Shown here: piece by piece, positions 17,249 through 25,272 of the stretch
How the letters are laid out: each line of letters begins with the position of its first letter
How positions within the stretch are numbered: the first letter of the stretch is position 1
From: a virus
Strand: one strand, 5' to 3'
Length of the DNA stretch: 48,682 bases
IMG/VR virus record: IMGVR_UViG_3300046655_000380
Coordinates: 1-48,682 of that record
Notes under the pieces: model-generated
Told to the model about the DNA's origin: nothing
Seen by the model: only the letters and a program-made list of their open reading frames with translations
Database searches by the model: none
Made by a program: the position numbers and the translations under genes

Positions 17249-17442
17249 TTTTTTTTTATAATACACACGAAGATATCCCTAATCACATTGTAGACTATGT
17301 TATGAAGTGTGCAGATGTTTCGGATATTACAAAACTATCAATAACAGATATCAATGCTTTTTTAACAGGCATTGACCAATATGAAGCAGAAGTTACTAAT
17401 CAATTAATGGAGGATATGTATGAAATTCAAACAAGTACATAA
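17245..17442 (+). CDS. Small acidic protein
   Basis: The 65-residue protein starts in an ATGA overlap with the gene before it. It is helical and acidic, with NAFLTGIDQYEAEVTNQL. Its 3' end contains the GGAGG that serves as SD for the rpsU-like gene, and it overlaps that gene by 23 bases. No family recognised. Confidence 0.65.
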   Translation: MIFFYNTHEDIPNHIVDYVMKCADVSDITKLSITDINAFLTGIDQYEAEVTNQLMEDMYEIQTST

Positions 17443-17686
17443 GTTTAATAAAAAGAAAAGATTTCCAGAGAAAAGATTGCCTGGTACTGCTGTTGCAGTA
17501 GAAAACGGTAATATTGATAAGGCAATCAGAAAACTTAAAAAGAAGTTACAAAAAGAAGATATGTTCAATGAACTTCGCAAAAGAGAGTTCTTTGAAACTA
17601 GAAGTGAAAGAAAAAGAAAAGAGAAGGCTGCGAGTACAAGAAGATGTATAAGAAAAATAGAAAAAGAAAAGATGTTAGAGGTCTAA
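17420..17686 (+). CDS. rpsU: Ribosomal protein bS21
   Basis: The 88-residue protein matches bS21 along its core: AVENGNIDKAIRKLKKKLQK (about 27-46), then NELRKREFFETRSERKRKEK (about 50-69) and a basic tail. GGAGG (17409-17413) is a strong SD six bases before the ATG. bS21 sits near the anti-SD of 16S rRNA and affects mRNA selection, so a phage copy could change which messages host ribosomes initiate. It is slightly longer than typical bacterial bS21 at the N-terminus. Phage bS21 genes are known from pelagiphages. Confidence 0.93.
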   Translation: MKFKQVHKFNKKKRFPEKRLPGTAVAVENGNIDKAIRKLKKKLQKEDMFNELRKREFFETRSERKRKEKAASTRRCIRKIEKEKMLEV

Positions 17687-17886
17687 AATGGTTTGGTTCT
17701 ATCCTATTGTTGACAGGCTTATGTTTTACATCTTTTAATATCTATCCACTAAACCTATACTTTATGACCATTGGTAGTGTTGTATGGGTTAGTGTTGGAT
17801 ATTATTGGAAAGACGGTTCTATCATACTATTAAACTCTGTTGGGTTTATTATATCAGTTGTTGGTTTAATGAACTTTTGGACATAA
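17644..17886 (+). CDS. DUF6552-like membrane protein
   Basis: The 80-residue protein has a basic N-terminus and three hydrophobic segments (about 15-31, 38-53 and 58-78). GLKWFGSILLLTGLCFTSFN and IYPLNLYFMTIGSVVWV match a small membrane protein conserved in cyanophages (DUF6552-like). It overlaps bS21 by 43 bases. Function unknown. Confidence 0.75.
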   Translation: MYKKNRKRKDVRGLKWFGSILLLTGLCFTSFNIYPLNLYFMTIGSVVWVSVGYYWKDGSIILLNSVGFIISVVGLMNFWT

Positions 17887-17889
17887 ATA
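17882..17889 (+). promoter_or_regulatory. Late-promoter variant CATAAATA
   Basis: The octamer differs from TATAAATA only at the first base. It lies six bases before the ATG at 17895, so the T4-type +1 would be the first base of the start codon. No SD is present. Confidence 0.4.
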
Positions 17890-17894
17890 TTATT

Positions 17895-18287
17895 ATGGAA
17901 AAGAAAAACGATAACATAATTACATTTCCTAAAAGATTTAAGGGTAAAAGAAAAGTGGTTAAGCCAGACAAAAATTTGTTAAGACTTAATGAAGATATGT
18001 CTTTTGCAGATACACTTACTGAAGCCTTGATAGTACAATTAGTACACGCTTTAGATGATAATGGATTGAAAGTTAATAACCCAACATTTATAAAAGATTT
18101 ATCTTTTGTTATTGAATCAATCAAGAGCTCTATTTACAGAGATTTAGATATTAAACACGAAATGCAACCTTTAGTTGATAAGTTTATGGTTCAAGAAAAA
18201 GATAAAAAGGGTAATACTAACACAATATTTAAAATGGAATTGATACCTAAGTTTTTAAAAGCTTTGGACAAAAAAAAGAATAAATGA
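17895..18287 (+). CDS. Conserved phage protein with NIITFPK N-terminus
   Basis: The 130-residue protein starts MEKKNDNIITFPKRFKGKR; the NIITFPK element at the N-terminus is typical of this family in marine T4-like phages and sets the start at 17895. The rest is helical, with LTEALIVQLVHALDDNGLKV and a lysine-rich tail. Its stop overlaps the RNase H start. Function unknown. Confidence 0.7.
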   Translation: MEKKNDNIITFPKRFKGKRKVVKPDKNLLRLNEDMSFADTLTEALIVQLVHALDDNGLKVNNPTFIKDLSFVIESIKSSIYRDLDIKHEMQPLVDKFMVQEKDKKGNTNTIFKMELIPKFLKALDKKKNK

Positions 18288-19129
18288 TATTAGTTGATAT
18301 GAATCAAGTTACAATTAGTAATTTGATGATACAGATAAAAGATGAACCTTTGAGTGAAGATTTGGTAAGGCATATGGTACTAAATTCTTTAAGGTCATAT
18401 AAAACAAAATTCAGTAAAGATTTTGGTGAATTGGTGCTTTGTTATGATGACAGACATTGTTGGAGAAAAGATTACTTTCCATATTACAAACAAAATCGTA
18501 AAAAAGCAAGAAGTGAAAGTAGTTTAAATTGGAATGAACTATTTGATATACTAACTAAAATTCAAAATGAGTTAGAAGAAAATTTCCCATATAAAGTTTT
18601 AAAAATTGAAGGTGCAGAAGCTGATGATATTATTGCGATAATATCAAATAGGATTTCTTCTACACCAAATTTATATGAAGATATATTAATTATATCTGGA
18701 GATAAAGACTTCATACAATTACACGAAAAGAATAATGTAAAACAATATTCACCGACTTTGAAAAAATTTGTGGTTGATGACAACCCAGAACAATATAAGT
18801 TTGAACATATTATAAGAGGTGATAAAGGTGATGGTGTTCCAAATGTTTTATCACAAGATACTGTCTTTGTAGATGAATTAAGACAAAGACCTATAACGAA
18901 AAAGAAATTAACAGAATGGAAAGAGAATGGTATTCCAGAGGGTGAGATAAAAAGAAACTATCAAAGAAACAAAACATTGATAGACTTTGATAGTATACCA
19001 AATGAGTTGGGGGAACTTATATATAATATGTGGGTAAATAAAATTACTCAAAGTGATAGGAGTAAAATATTACCTTATTTTATGAAACATAGACTAAAAG
19101 AACTAACTGAAAAACTAGGAGATTTTTAA
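18284..19129 (+). CDS. rnh: RNase H / 5'-3' exonuclease, T4 Rnh type
   Basis: The 281-residue protein has the FEN/PIN-type metal-binding aspartates: LVDMNQ at the N-terminus, LCYDDRHCWRKDYFPYYKQNR (about 49-69), EGAEADDIIA (about 107-116) and ISGDKDFIQL (about 134-143). HIIRGDKGDGVPNV follows (about 171-184), as in T4 Rnh. It would remove RNA primers and flap DNA on the lagging strand. It is coupled at both ends by overlaps. Confidence 0.9.
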   Translation: MILVDMNQVTISNLMIQIKDEPLSEDLVRHMVLNSLRSYKTKFSKDFGELVLCYDDRHCWRKDYFPYYKQNRKKARSESSLNWNELFDILTKIQNELEENFPYKVLKIEGAEADDIIAIISNRISSTPNLYEDILIISGDKDFIQLHEKNNVKQYSPTLKKFVVDDNPEQYKFEHIIRGDKGDGVPNVLSQDTVFVDELRQRPITKKKLTEWKENGIPEGEIKRNYQRNKTLIDFDSIPNELGELIYNMWVNKITQSDRSKILPYFMKHRLKELTEKLGDF

Positions 19130-19608
19130 TGGCATATGATGTTGTAAGACCTTTAATACACGAAGTATTAACAATGGTCAATAATGCAAAAGTAAAAGAT
19201 AAAAAAATAGAAGTATTAAGAAAATACAGAAGTGATGGATTGAAAATGATTTTGAAATCTAGCTTTGACCCTAAGATTGTATGGAGATTACCAGACGGTG
19301 ATGTACCATTTATTAAAAATGATGCACCAGCTGGAACTGAACATACAAGGTTAGAACAAGAAGCAAGTAAACTATTTCACTTTATAAGAGGTGGAAACGA
19401 TAAATTAAAACAAGTTAAATGTGAAACTATGTTTGTCCAAATGTTAGAAGGATTACAAGAGGCTGAAGCAGAAGTTTTAATACTTGCAAAGGATAAGAGA
19501 TTACATCAAAAATATAAAGGATTATCAAAACAAGTAGTACAAGAGGCATTTGATTGGGATGACAATTTTTTAAATGTTAAACACAAAGATTATAAAAAAT
19601 CTGCATAG
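19129..19608 (+). CDS. DUF6433-like conserved phage protein
   Basis: The 159-residue protein begins MAYDVVRPLIHEVLTMVNNA and contains VLRKYRSDGLKMILKSSFDP and PFIKNDAPAGTEHTRLEQEA. These are hallmarks of a protein conserved beside RNase H in marine T4-like phages (DUF6433-like). It is mostly helical, and its stop abuts a class B promoter. The molecular role is unknown; the context suggests replication. Confidence 0.75.
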   Translation: MAYDVVRPLIHEVLTMVNNAKVKDKKIEVLRKYRSDGLKMILKSSFDPKIVWRLPDGDVPFIKNDAPAGTEHTRLEQEASKLFHFIRGGNDKLKQVKCETMFVQMLEGLQEAEAEVLILAKDKRLHQKYKGLSKQVVQEAFDWDDNFLNVKHKDYKKSA

Positions 19609-19611
19609 GGG

Positions 19612-19639
19612 TTGACATTTAATTAGAATATGTTATTAT
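19612..19639 (+). promoter_or_regulatory. Sigma70-type promoter (class B)
   Basis: TTGACA at 19612-19617 with TATTAT at 19634-19639 (16-base spacer), or TATAAT at 19637-19642 with a 19-base spacer. The leader to the ATG at 19680 is about 30 bases, AT-rich, with only a weak AGG. Confidence 0.7.
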
Positions 19640-19679
19640 AATAACATATATTATTAACATTTAAATTTATAGGTATATT

Positions 19680-19841
19680 ATGTTTTATTTTTTGATTGGA
19701 TTTATATTCAGTATTCTTGCGGCTGGTGCTGTTGATGGTGACGCCTCTCTCACTACTCTTTCCATCCTCGCAGTCGCTGGGATTGGGTTTATGAGTCTTG
19801 GCACTTATATTATGAATAAGAAAGATGACCAAGAGAACTAA
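19680..19841 (+). CDS. Small two-helix membrane protein
   Basis: The 53-residue protein reads MFYFLIGFIFSILAAGAVDG, then DASLTTLSILAVAGIGFMSLG, with two membrane helices and a charged tail (MNKKDDQEN). Very similar small proteins occur in marine T4-like phages. Its end overlaps the SleB-type hydrolase by 17 bases, which could suggest a lysis role, but none is proven. Confidence 0.75.
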   Translation: MFYFLIGFIFSILAAGAVDGDASLTTLSILAVAGIGFMSLGTYIMNKKDDQEN

Positions 19842-20475
19842 ACCCAGAGTTGTAAGGGAACAAGTTGGATTACCAGACCGTTCCCTACAATTCAAAAACA
19901 CAGAGGGGCACAGAGTGTTTTTTAAAGTTTTTATATCAATATTATCAACAGTTGTTATTATTGCTGGTATCAATAGACCAGACAGAACACCAAAAATGCA
20001 ATATATGGAAATTGCACAATATGATAGATATATTGACGAACAAGAAATTACTTGTCTTGCAAAAAATATGTATTTTGAAGCTCGTAATGAGGGAACAGCT
20101 GGAGTTCTAGGTGTAACCAATGTAGTTTTAAATAGAGTAAAAAGTGAATTATATCCAAACACAATTTGTGGTGTTATAGAAGATGCTAAAATATCACAAT
20201 GGTGGTTAAAAGAAAAAGGTTTAAAGAAACCCATTAAAAATATGTGTCAATTTAGTTGGTACTGTGATGGTAAATCAGATGAGATAAAAGATTACTACAC
20301 ATATAATCAACTGTTTACACTTGCAGAGGGTTTAGTTGCATCAAATTTCAAAACTTTGCTTGACATTACAGACGGTGCGTTGTATTATCACGCTGACTAT
20401 GTTAAACCAAAATGGTCAAGAGATTTTGAAAAAACTGTTAAAATTGGTAGACATATTTTTTATAGAAGGAGATAA
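19825..20475 (+). CDS. SleB/CwlJ-type cell-wall hydrolase
   Basis: The 216-residue protein has a hydrophobic segment at about 33-48 (signal anchor or SAR-type export signal). The Hydrolase_2 domain follows: CLAKNMYFEARNEGTAG (about 77-93, with catalytic Glu), VTNVVLNRV, CQFSWYCDG (about 142-150) and ALYYHADYVKPKW (about 184-196). It would cleave peptidoglycan glycan strands, as an endolysin or in virion entry. The membrane segment points to export without a holin. Confidence 0.85.
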   Translation: MTKRTKPRVVREQVGLPDRSLQFKNTEGHRVFFKVFISILSTVVIIAGINRPDRTPKMQYMEIAQYDRYIDEQEITCLAKNMYFEARNEGTAGVLGVTNVVLNRVKSELYPNTICGVIEDAKISQWWLKEKGLKKPIKNMCQFSWYCDGKSDEIKDYYTYNQLFTLAEGLVASNFKTLLDITDGALYYHADYVKPKWSRDFEKTVKIGRHIFYRRR

Positions 20476-20476
20476 T

Positions 20477-21034
20477 GTGAATATATTTTATACTAATGAA
20501 GACCCAAAGATTGCATCTTTGGAACATTGTGATAAACACGCTGTAAAAATGTGTGTAGAGTATGCACAACTATTATCTACTGCACATAGATTACTAGACG
20601 GAAAAGAATATGCTGGTAAATCTAAAACTGGTAGAAATGTAAAAAGATGGAAACACCCAACAGACTTTATGGAAGAAAACCTAATGTTGGCGTGTCATAC
20701 TAAACACCCATCTGCAATATGGTGTAGAGAAACCAAAGGTAATTATTCTTGGTTATTACATTTACTAATGAATTTACTAAAAGAATATACATTTAGATAT
20801 GGTAAGAAACACTCAGTAGAAAATAGATTACCATACTTAAATATTATACCAAAGAATATTAATCCAGATACTAGACTAACTGAGATGCCCCAATGTATGC
20901 CAGATTATTGCAAGATTCCTAATCAACCAATCGCAGCTTATAAGAACTACTATATAAAAGAGAAGACTAGATTTGCGACTTGGAAGAATAGGAGTATACC
21001 ATTATGGTTTCAAGAAAAGGATATTGGGATATGA
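20477..21034 (+). CDS. Conserved phage protein, pyrimidine-dimer-glycosylase-like N-terminus
   Basis: The GTG at 20477 is preceded by GAAGGAGAT, so this start is preferred over in-frame codons upstream inside the hydrolase gene. The 185-residue product begins with a V-N-I-F-Y-T-N-E-D-P pattern followed by HCDKHAVKMCVEYAQLLSTA. That pattern is widespread in marine phage proteins and sometimes linked to the pyrimidine dimer DNA glycosylase family. HPSAIWCRETKGNYSWLL follows. A DNA-repair role is tentative. Confidence 0.7.
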   Translation: MNIFYTNEDPKIASLEHCDKHAVKMCVEYAQLLSTAHRLLDGKEYAGKSKTGRNVKRWKHPTDFMEENLMLACHTKHPSAIWCRETKGNYSWLLHLLMNLLKEYTFRYGKKHSVENRLPYLNIIPKNINPDTRLTEMPQCMPDYCKIPNQPIAAYKNYYIKEKTRFATWKNRSIPLWFQEKDIGI

Positions 21035-21234
21035 TTAATGAACACATTGTAAAAGGTGACTTAGAATATTTAGAGAGTGAAGAAGTGAAAAAAAAGAGAG
21101 AAGAGTTAAAGAGAAACTGGTTAGGTAAAGATGAATTGTATCAGTTTGAGATTGCACAAATGCAAAAACAAATACACGATTTACAAATTAGAGTTAAGGA
21201 ACTTATAGAAGAATTGGAGAGAAAAAATGGGTGA
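21031..21234 (+). CDS. Small coiled-coil protein
   Basis: The ATG at 21031 overlaps the upstream stop as ATGA and gives 67 residues. The protein is a charged coiled coil (ELYQFEIAQMQKQIHDLQIR and onward). It overlaps the next gene by 8 bases. Function unknown. Confidence 0.65.
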   Translation: MINEHIVKGDLEYLESEEVKKKREELKRNWLGKDELYQFEIAQMQKQIHDLQIRVKELIEELERKNG

Positions 21235-21358
21235 ATTATTACTATTTTTTACTGGCTTCTTTTTTGGTATGTTTGTAATGCAAACAATAGATATGTTTAC
21301 AATACTAAAAGAGTTTAAAGGTGAGATTAAAAATTATAAAAAAAAACTAAGGAGATAA
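21227..21358 (+). CDS. Small single-pass membrane protein
   Basis: The 43-residue protein MGELLLFFTGFFFGMFVMQT... has one N-terminal membrane helix and a basic C-terminal tail. GGAGAG precedes the ATG. The stop lies within the SD of the next gene. Function unknown. Confidence 0.65.
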   Translation: MGELLLFFTGFFFGMFVMQTIDMFTILKEFKGEIKNYKKKLRR

Positions 21359-21362
21359 TATT

Positions 21363-21533
21363 ATGACAAGTAAACTTGATAGACTTATGATGCTTCAAGA
21401 TGAAGTACACATTGCAAAAAAGTTTGTAGAAGAACACGGCCCAGAAGATATGGGTTATGTAAATACTGCAATCAATTATATAGAAGAAAGAATTCTTGAC
21501 TTGAGATTAGAGATTGATAAGAAGTTAGATTAA
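21363..21533 (+). CDS. Small helical protein
   Basis: The 56-residue protein MTSKLDRLMMLQDEVHIAKK... is preceded by AAGGAGAT and ends immediately before the next ATG. It is helical and acidic, with a VEEHGPED turn. No family is recognised. Confidence 0.7.
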   Translation: MTSKLDRLMMLQDEVHIAKKFVEEHGPEDMGYVNTAINYIEERILDLRLEIDKKLD

Positions 21534-21836
21534 ATGCCTAGATACGATTTTTACAATAAAAAAGAAAATAAATATTTTGACGAATTTATGTCTTACGAAG
21601 AGAAAGTTGAGTATTTAAAAGTCAATCCTAACATTGAACCTGCTGATTATTTAAATATGAATGTAGTTAGTGGAGTTACTAAAAGTGAAAAGGGTGATTC
21701 TGGTATGAGAGAGGTGTTTAGTAAGATTGCAGAAAAACACCCTACTAGCCCACTCGCAGATAGATATGGTAAAAAATCAATTAAGAAATTAAAAGCAAAA
21801 AGAGCATATGATAAACATAAAAAGCGTAGTCCTTAG
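21534..21836 (+). CDS. Conserved MPRYDF phage protein (FmdB-like N-terminus)
   Basis: The 100-residue protein begins MPRYDFYNKKENKYFDEFMS, resembling the N-terminus of FmdB-type zinc-ribbon proteins but with no cysteines. The middle holds VVSGVTKSEKGDSGMREVFSKIAEKHP, as in a conserved protein of cyanophages. A basic tail follows. It abuts the gene before it and overlaps the SoxYZ-like gene by 29 bases. Function unknown. Confidence 0.75.
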   Translation: MPRYDFYNKKENKYFDEFMSYEEKVEYLKVNPNIEPADYLNMNVVSGVTKSEKGDSGMREVFSKIAEKHPTSPLADRYGKKSIKKLKAKRAYDKHKKRSP

Positions 21837-22524
21837 TCTTATTATTTTACTATTTCCAATATCTGTTTGTTCAGATAGTTGGAAAGAATGGTTGAAAGAT
21901 AATTTATATAAAGAACAGTTTTTAGAACGAACTGATGACATAATTATTGTATCACCTTATCGTGCAATAGATAGTGGAAATGTTCCTATTGTTATCACAA
22001 CAAAGTCAAAAGACTTAATTAAATTTACTTTAATTATAGACGAGAATCCAACACCTTGTTGTGCAACATTTGAGTTTGTAGGTTTATTACCATATATTGA
22101 AACTAATATAAGAGTAAATGCATACACACACTTAACTGTTGTTGCAGAAGATATAGATGGTAATTTATTTTATAATAGAAAGTATATTAAGGCAGCTGGT
22201 GGTTGTTCTGCAACACCATTAGTTGATAGTAGTGTACCAAAAGATAGAGTAGATATTATTGATGATAAATTACATTTTGATAAAAAAAGAATTCAATTCA
22301 ATCACCCAAACTATTCTGGACTACAATTTGATCAATTAACTAGAACAGAAATACCAGCAGATTATATTGACTCTGTTGTTGTTAAAACAAGTAAAGGTAT
22401 ATTCTCATATGAGGGAACAATCGGTATATCACAAAATCATTACTTTACTTTGTTTAGTGGAGATATAGAAAAAATAGTATATACTGATAATTTAGGAAAT
22501 AATTACGAGGAAAGTTATGAGTAA
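21808..22524 (+). CDS. SoxYZ-like carrier of the quinoprotein-associated type
   Basis: The 238-residue protein has an N-terminal signal peptide (about 1-22, SVVLSLIILLFPISVCS). A SoxY-like domain follows: VPIVITTKSKDLIKFTLIID, then ENPTPCCATFEF and KYIKAAGGCSATP (Cys in the GGC carrier motif, about 131-134). A SoxZ-like domain follows: IQFNHPNYSGLQFDQLTR, IPADYIDSVVVKTS and a GISQNHYF strand. Fused SoxYZ-like carriers of this kind are known next to PQQ-dependent dehydrogenases in methylotrophs. The protein would act in the periplasm. With pqqA in the same window it suggests support of host quinoprotein oxidation. The carrier role in infection is inferred. Confidence 0.8.
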   Translation: MINIKSVVLSLIILLFPISVCSDSWKEWLKDNLYKEQFLERTDDIIIVSPYRAIDSGNVPIVITTKSKDLIKFTLIIDENPTPCCATFEFVGLLPYIETNIRVNAYTHLTVVAEDIDGNLFYNRKYIKAAGGCSATPLVDSSVPKDRVDIIDDKLHFDKKRIQFNHPNYSGLQFDQLTRTEIPADYIDSVVVKTSKGIFSYEGTIGISQNHYFTLFSGDIEKIVYTDNLGNNYEESYE

Positions 22525-23221
22525 AAAACAAGACATTAAATTAGATAATTTAGTTACTGTGAAACCAATTACAGATAATCAAAAGGTAGTCTTTAATGCC
22601 TGGAGAAAAGACAATAAGAATTTGTTTTTGTTTGGTGCAGCTGGTACTGGAAAAACTTTTATATCAATGTATCTAGCATTAGAGCAAGTGTTAGACCCAA
22701 AAACTAAGTACGAAAATGTTATCATTATTCGTTCAGTTGTTCCAACAAGAGATATGGGGTTTCTGCCTGGTGATGAAGAAGATAAGTCTGCATTGTACCA
22801 AGTACCATATCACAATATGGTTCAGTTTATGTTTGAACAATCAAGTGATAATGCATTTAGTATGTTATACGACAGATTAAAAAATCAAGGTAGTGTTACC
22901 TTCTTGACAACTTCATATCTTCGTGGTATAACATTAGATAACGCTGTCGTAATTGTTGACGAATCTCAGAACTGTAACTTTCACGAGTTAGATACGATTG
23001 TTACAAGAGTTGGTCAAGACAGTAAAATTATATTTTGTGGTGATTTCTTTCAATCAGATTTGACCAAGATGAGTGAAAAAGAAGGACTACAAGATTTTAT
23101 GAGAATATTAGAACAAATGAAAGAATTTGAAACAGTAGAATTTACAATAGGTGATATTGTTCGTTCTGGTTTTGTTCGTAATTATTTAATAGAAAAAACA
23201 AAACTTGGTCTAGGAGAGTAA
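22517..23221 (+). CDS. phoH: PhoH-like ATPase
   Basis: The 234-residue protein has Walker A GAAGTGKT (about 39-46), IIIRSVVPTRDMGFLPGD (about 71-88) and Walker B VVIVDESQN (about 138-146). GDFFQSDL follows. This is the PhoH-family NTPase common in marine phages. Its role is not settled; RNA-related or phosphate-stress functions have been proposed. It overlaps the SoxYZ-like gene by 8 bases and is followed by a small gene with AGGAGA. Confidence 0.92.
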   Translation: MSKKQDIKLDNLVTVKPITDNQKVVFNAWRKDNKNLFLFGAAGTGKTFISMYLALEQVLDPKTKYENVIIIRSVVPTRDMGFLPGDEEDKSALYQVPYHNMVQFMFEQSSDNAFSMLYDRLKNQGSVTFLTTSYLRGITLDNAVVIVDESQNCNFHELDTIVTRVGQDSKIIFCGDFFQSDLTKMSEKEGLQDFMRILEQMKEFETVEFTIGDIVRSGFVRNYLIEKTKLGLGE

Positions 23222-23227
23222 TATATT

Positions 23228-23440
23228 ATGCAAAGTACAAAACAAAGATGGGATTGGAGAATACAAGAAACATTAGTGAAAGAAGTATTAAGACTTGAAC
23301 CAGAAAACGAATATATTAAAAAGTGGTGTGAGATGGGAAATCATCACGGTGCGAATATTCGTAAGGCTAGAGATTATTATTTAAAACACGGAAAATCACC
23401 AGAAGAAAATGGCGAACACCCAAAGGGAAGTTGTCAATAA
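23228..23440 (+). CDS. Small conserved protein
   Basis: The 70-residue protein has AGGAGA upstream and contains RIQETLVKEVLRLEPENEYI, then HHGANIRKARDYYLKHGKSP. It is basic and helical, probably nucleic-acid related, but no family is recognised. The stop shares a base with the next ATG. Confidence 0.7.
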   Translation: MQSTKQRWDWRIQETLVKEVLRLEPENEYIKKWCEMGNHHGANIRKARDYYLKHGKSPEENGEHPKGSCQ

Positions 23441-24000
23441 TGAAAAAATATTTGATGATTGCAAGTATTGTTGCATTACCTATTACTGTAAGTGCAGATG
23501 GTTATTATGCAAAATTTGGTTATGGTTTACAAGATGGATTGAATGGTGGTAAAAATGCATCAGAGTATGGACTTACTGTTGGTAAGAAACTAAATGATGT
23601 ATTCTCTGCTGAAATAAAAACAAGATTAAAAGTAAAAGATAGTTCTACCAGTAATGACCAGAGAGCAGAATTTGCATTGATAAGTTCTAAAAAAGTTTAT
23701 GGTAAACTTAGTATGTACATACGAGGTGGTGCTGGATATAAGTTCACTAGAGATAAAAGTCACGAATACTGGCACATAGAGCCTGGTCTAAAATATAAAT
23801 TAAATGATGTCTGGAGTATTAAAGGTGGTGTAAGATTCAGAGATAGTTTTGATTCTATATACGAACAATCAGACATTACATATAAGGCAGGAATATCTTA
23901 TAAACTTAATAAGAATAATAGTATAGGTATCGGAAGTAAATTTAAAAGAGGTGATAGTCAATACAATTCAATAGGTGTAAGTTACAAGGTAAATTTTTAA
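23440..24000 (+). CDS. Outer-membrane beta-barrel protein
   Basis: The ATG at 23440 (AAAGGGAAG upstream) gives 186 residues. The first 20 (MKKYLMIASIVALPITVSAD) form a classic Sec signal with cleavage after VSA. The mature protein alternates beta strands with aromatic girdle residues and ends in YKVNF, the C-terminal aromatic expected for BamA-dependent barrels. An 8-10 strand barrel is likely. Phage-made outer-membrane proteins can change surface receptors or permeability; that role is inferred. Confidence 0.8.
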   Translation: MKKYLMIASIVALPITVSADGYYAKFGYGLQDGLNGGKNASEYGLTVGKKLNDVFSAEIKTRLKVKDSSTSNDQRAEFALISSKKVYGKLSMYIRGGAGYKFTRDKSHEYWHIEPGLKYKLNDVWSIKGGVRFRDSFDSIYEQSDITYKAGISYKLNKNNSIGIGSKFKRGDSQYNSIGVSYKVNF

Positions 24001-24009
24001 GGAGAAAAT

Positions 24010-24480
24010 ATGTCTGAAAAATTAAGTGAAAATTTTACAGTTGCAGAATATATTAAATCACAAACTGCAACACGACACGGAATAGATAATTCATTAAGTG
24101 AAGAACATTTACAAAATGCAAAAAAGTTATTTGCAAATGTTGTACAACCAATAAGAGAAAAGTTTGGTATAACACTCATTACATCTGGGTATAGAAGTCC
24201 AGATTTAAATGCAAAGATAGGTGGTTCTTCTAAATCACAACATTGTAAAGGTCAGGCGGTTGACCTTGAGTGTTTAAAAGAAAGTAATGCAGATGTGGCT
24301 ATGTGGATAGAAAACAATCTAGATTTTGACCAGCTCATTTTAGAGTTCTATACACCAGGCGACCCTAGAAGTGGGTGGATTCATATATCTTATAATGAAG
24401 ATGGAAAAAATAGAAAATCGGTATTGACAGCAAGTAAAATAAATGGTAAAGTAGTATACACAAATGGTCTTAATATATGA
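24010..24480 (+). CDS. M15-family peptidase (endolysin-like)
   Basis: The 156-residue protein has the peptidase M15 signature: SGYRSPDLNAKIGGSSKSQH (about 58-77), CKGQAVDLE with the metal-binding His and Asp, and GWIHISYNE (about 120-128, second His). It would cut peptide cross-links of peptidoglycan. AAGGAG lies before the ATG. There is no signal peptide, so export by a holin or use inside the virion is expected. It neighbours the outer-membrane barrel gene. Confidence 0.88.
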   Translation: MSEKLSENFTVAEYIKSQTATRHGIDNSLSEEHLQNAKKLFANVVQPIREKFGITLITSGYRSPDLNAKIGGSSKSQHCKGQAVDLECLKESNADVAMWIENNLDFDQLILEFYTPGDPRSGWIHISYNEDGKNRKSVLTASKINGKVVYTNGLNI

Positions 24481-24581
24481 TAGACAAAGAAGGTTATACT
24501 CAAAGAGAATGGGATAGAGTTGTAGGTTATGGAAAAGTACCAGATGAATATAAGAAAAAGAATGTTCCAACACAAAAATAA
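24477..24581 (+). CDS. Very small protein
   Basis: The 34-residue frame starts in an ATGA overlap with the M15 gene (MIDKEGYTQREWDRVVGYGK...). It is charged and soluble and overlaps the exonuclease start by 20 bases. The tight coupling argues for a real gene, but there is no homology evidence. Confidence 0.5.
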   Translation: MIDKEGYTQREWDRVVGYGKVPDEYKKKNVPTQK

Positions 24582-25248
24582 TTTAGATATACCAGACATA
24601 AGTGCTAAGACTTCTGATGGCATAAGGTTATACGAAACACCAGAGGGTAAGTTTTATCCATCTATCACTACTGTTTTAAAAAACAGAGGTAAAGAAGGTT
24701 TATTTGAGTGGAGAAAAAGAGTTGGTGAAGATGTTGCAACTTATGTTTCAAGAAAATCTGCAACAAGAGGAACTCAAGTACATCATTATTGTGAAAAGTA
24801 TTTAGACAATGGTTATGAGAACAAAGATTGGAATGAATATAAAAAAGGTAGATTTCTATCTTATTGTTTGTTCTCACAACTAAAACCATATTTAGATAAA
24901 AGAATTGGATTGATACATTGTCAAGAAAGAGCATTATGGCACGACTTTTATAAGATTGCTGGTAGGGTTGATTGTATTGCAGAGTGGAACGGAGAGTTGT
25001 CTGTAATTGATTTCAAAACAAGTACCAAAGAACGAGAAGATAATTGGAATGAGAACTATTATATACAAGCCTCTGCATATGCAGAGATGTATCAAGAAAG
25101 AACATCACAAGAGATAAACCAGATAGTTATATTAGTGGTTACAGAAGACGGTACAGTTCAAGAGTTTGTAAAAGATAAACATAAATATTTGCATCTACTT
25201 GACAAAGAGTTAAATCTATATTATAATACTGTAAAGACTGGTAAATGA
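24562..25248 (+). CDS. RecB/Cas4-like exonuclease (PD-(D/E)XK)
   Basis: The preferred start at 24562 gives 228 residues beginning MFQHKNNLDIPDI, as in homologues of marine T4-like phages. Motifs are FYPSITTVL (about 42-50), a His in GTQVHHYCEKY, and the catalytic core GRVDCIAEWN...LSVIDFKTS with the D and E/D-x-K residues. A QASAYAEMYQE helix with conserved Gln and Tyr follows. It belongs to the RecB-like or MGME1-like exonucleases. It precedes the tmRNA gene. Confidence 0.85.
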   Translation: MFQHKNNLDIPDISAKTSDGIRLYETPEGKFYPSITTVLKNRGKEGLFEWRKRVGEDVATYVSRKSATRGTQVHHYCEKYLDNGYENKDWNEYKKGRFLSYCLFSQLKPYLDKRIGLIHCQERALWHDFYKIAGRVDCIAEWNGELSVIDFKTSTKEREDNWNENYYIQASAYAEMYQERTSQEINQIVILVVTEDGTVQEFVKDKHKYLHLLDKELNLYYNTVKTGK

Positions 25249-25272
25249 AAAATTAACAGTTTGTTCATATAA

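Noticed and set aside
19623-20234. 203-codon minus-strand open frame
   Set aside because: It lies opposite the small membrane gene and the SleB-type hydrolase, both of which show family motifs; no promoter or SD is visible on the minus strand.
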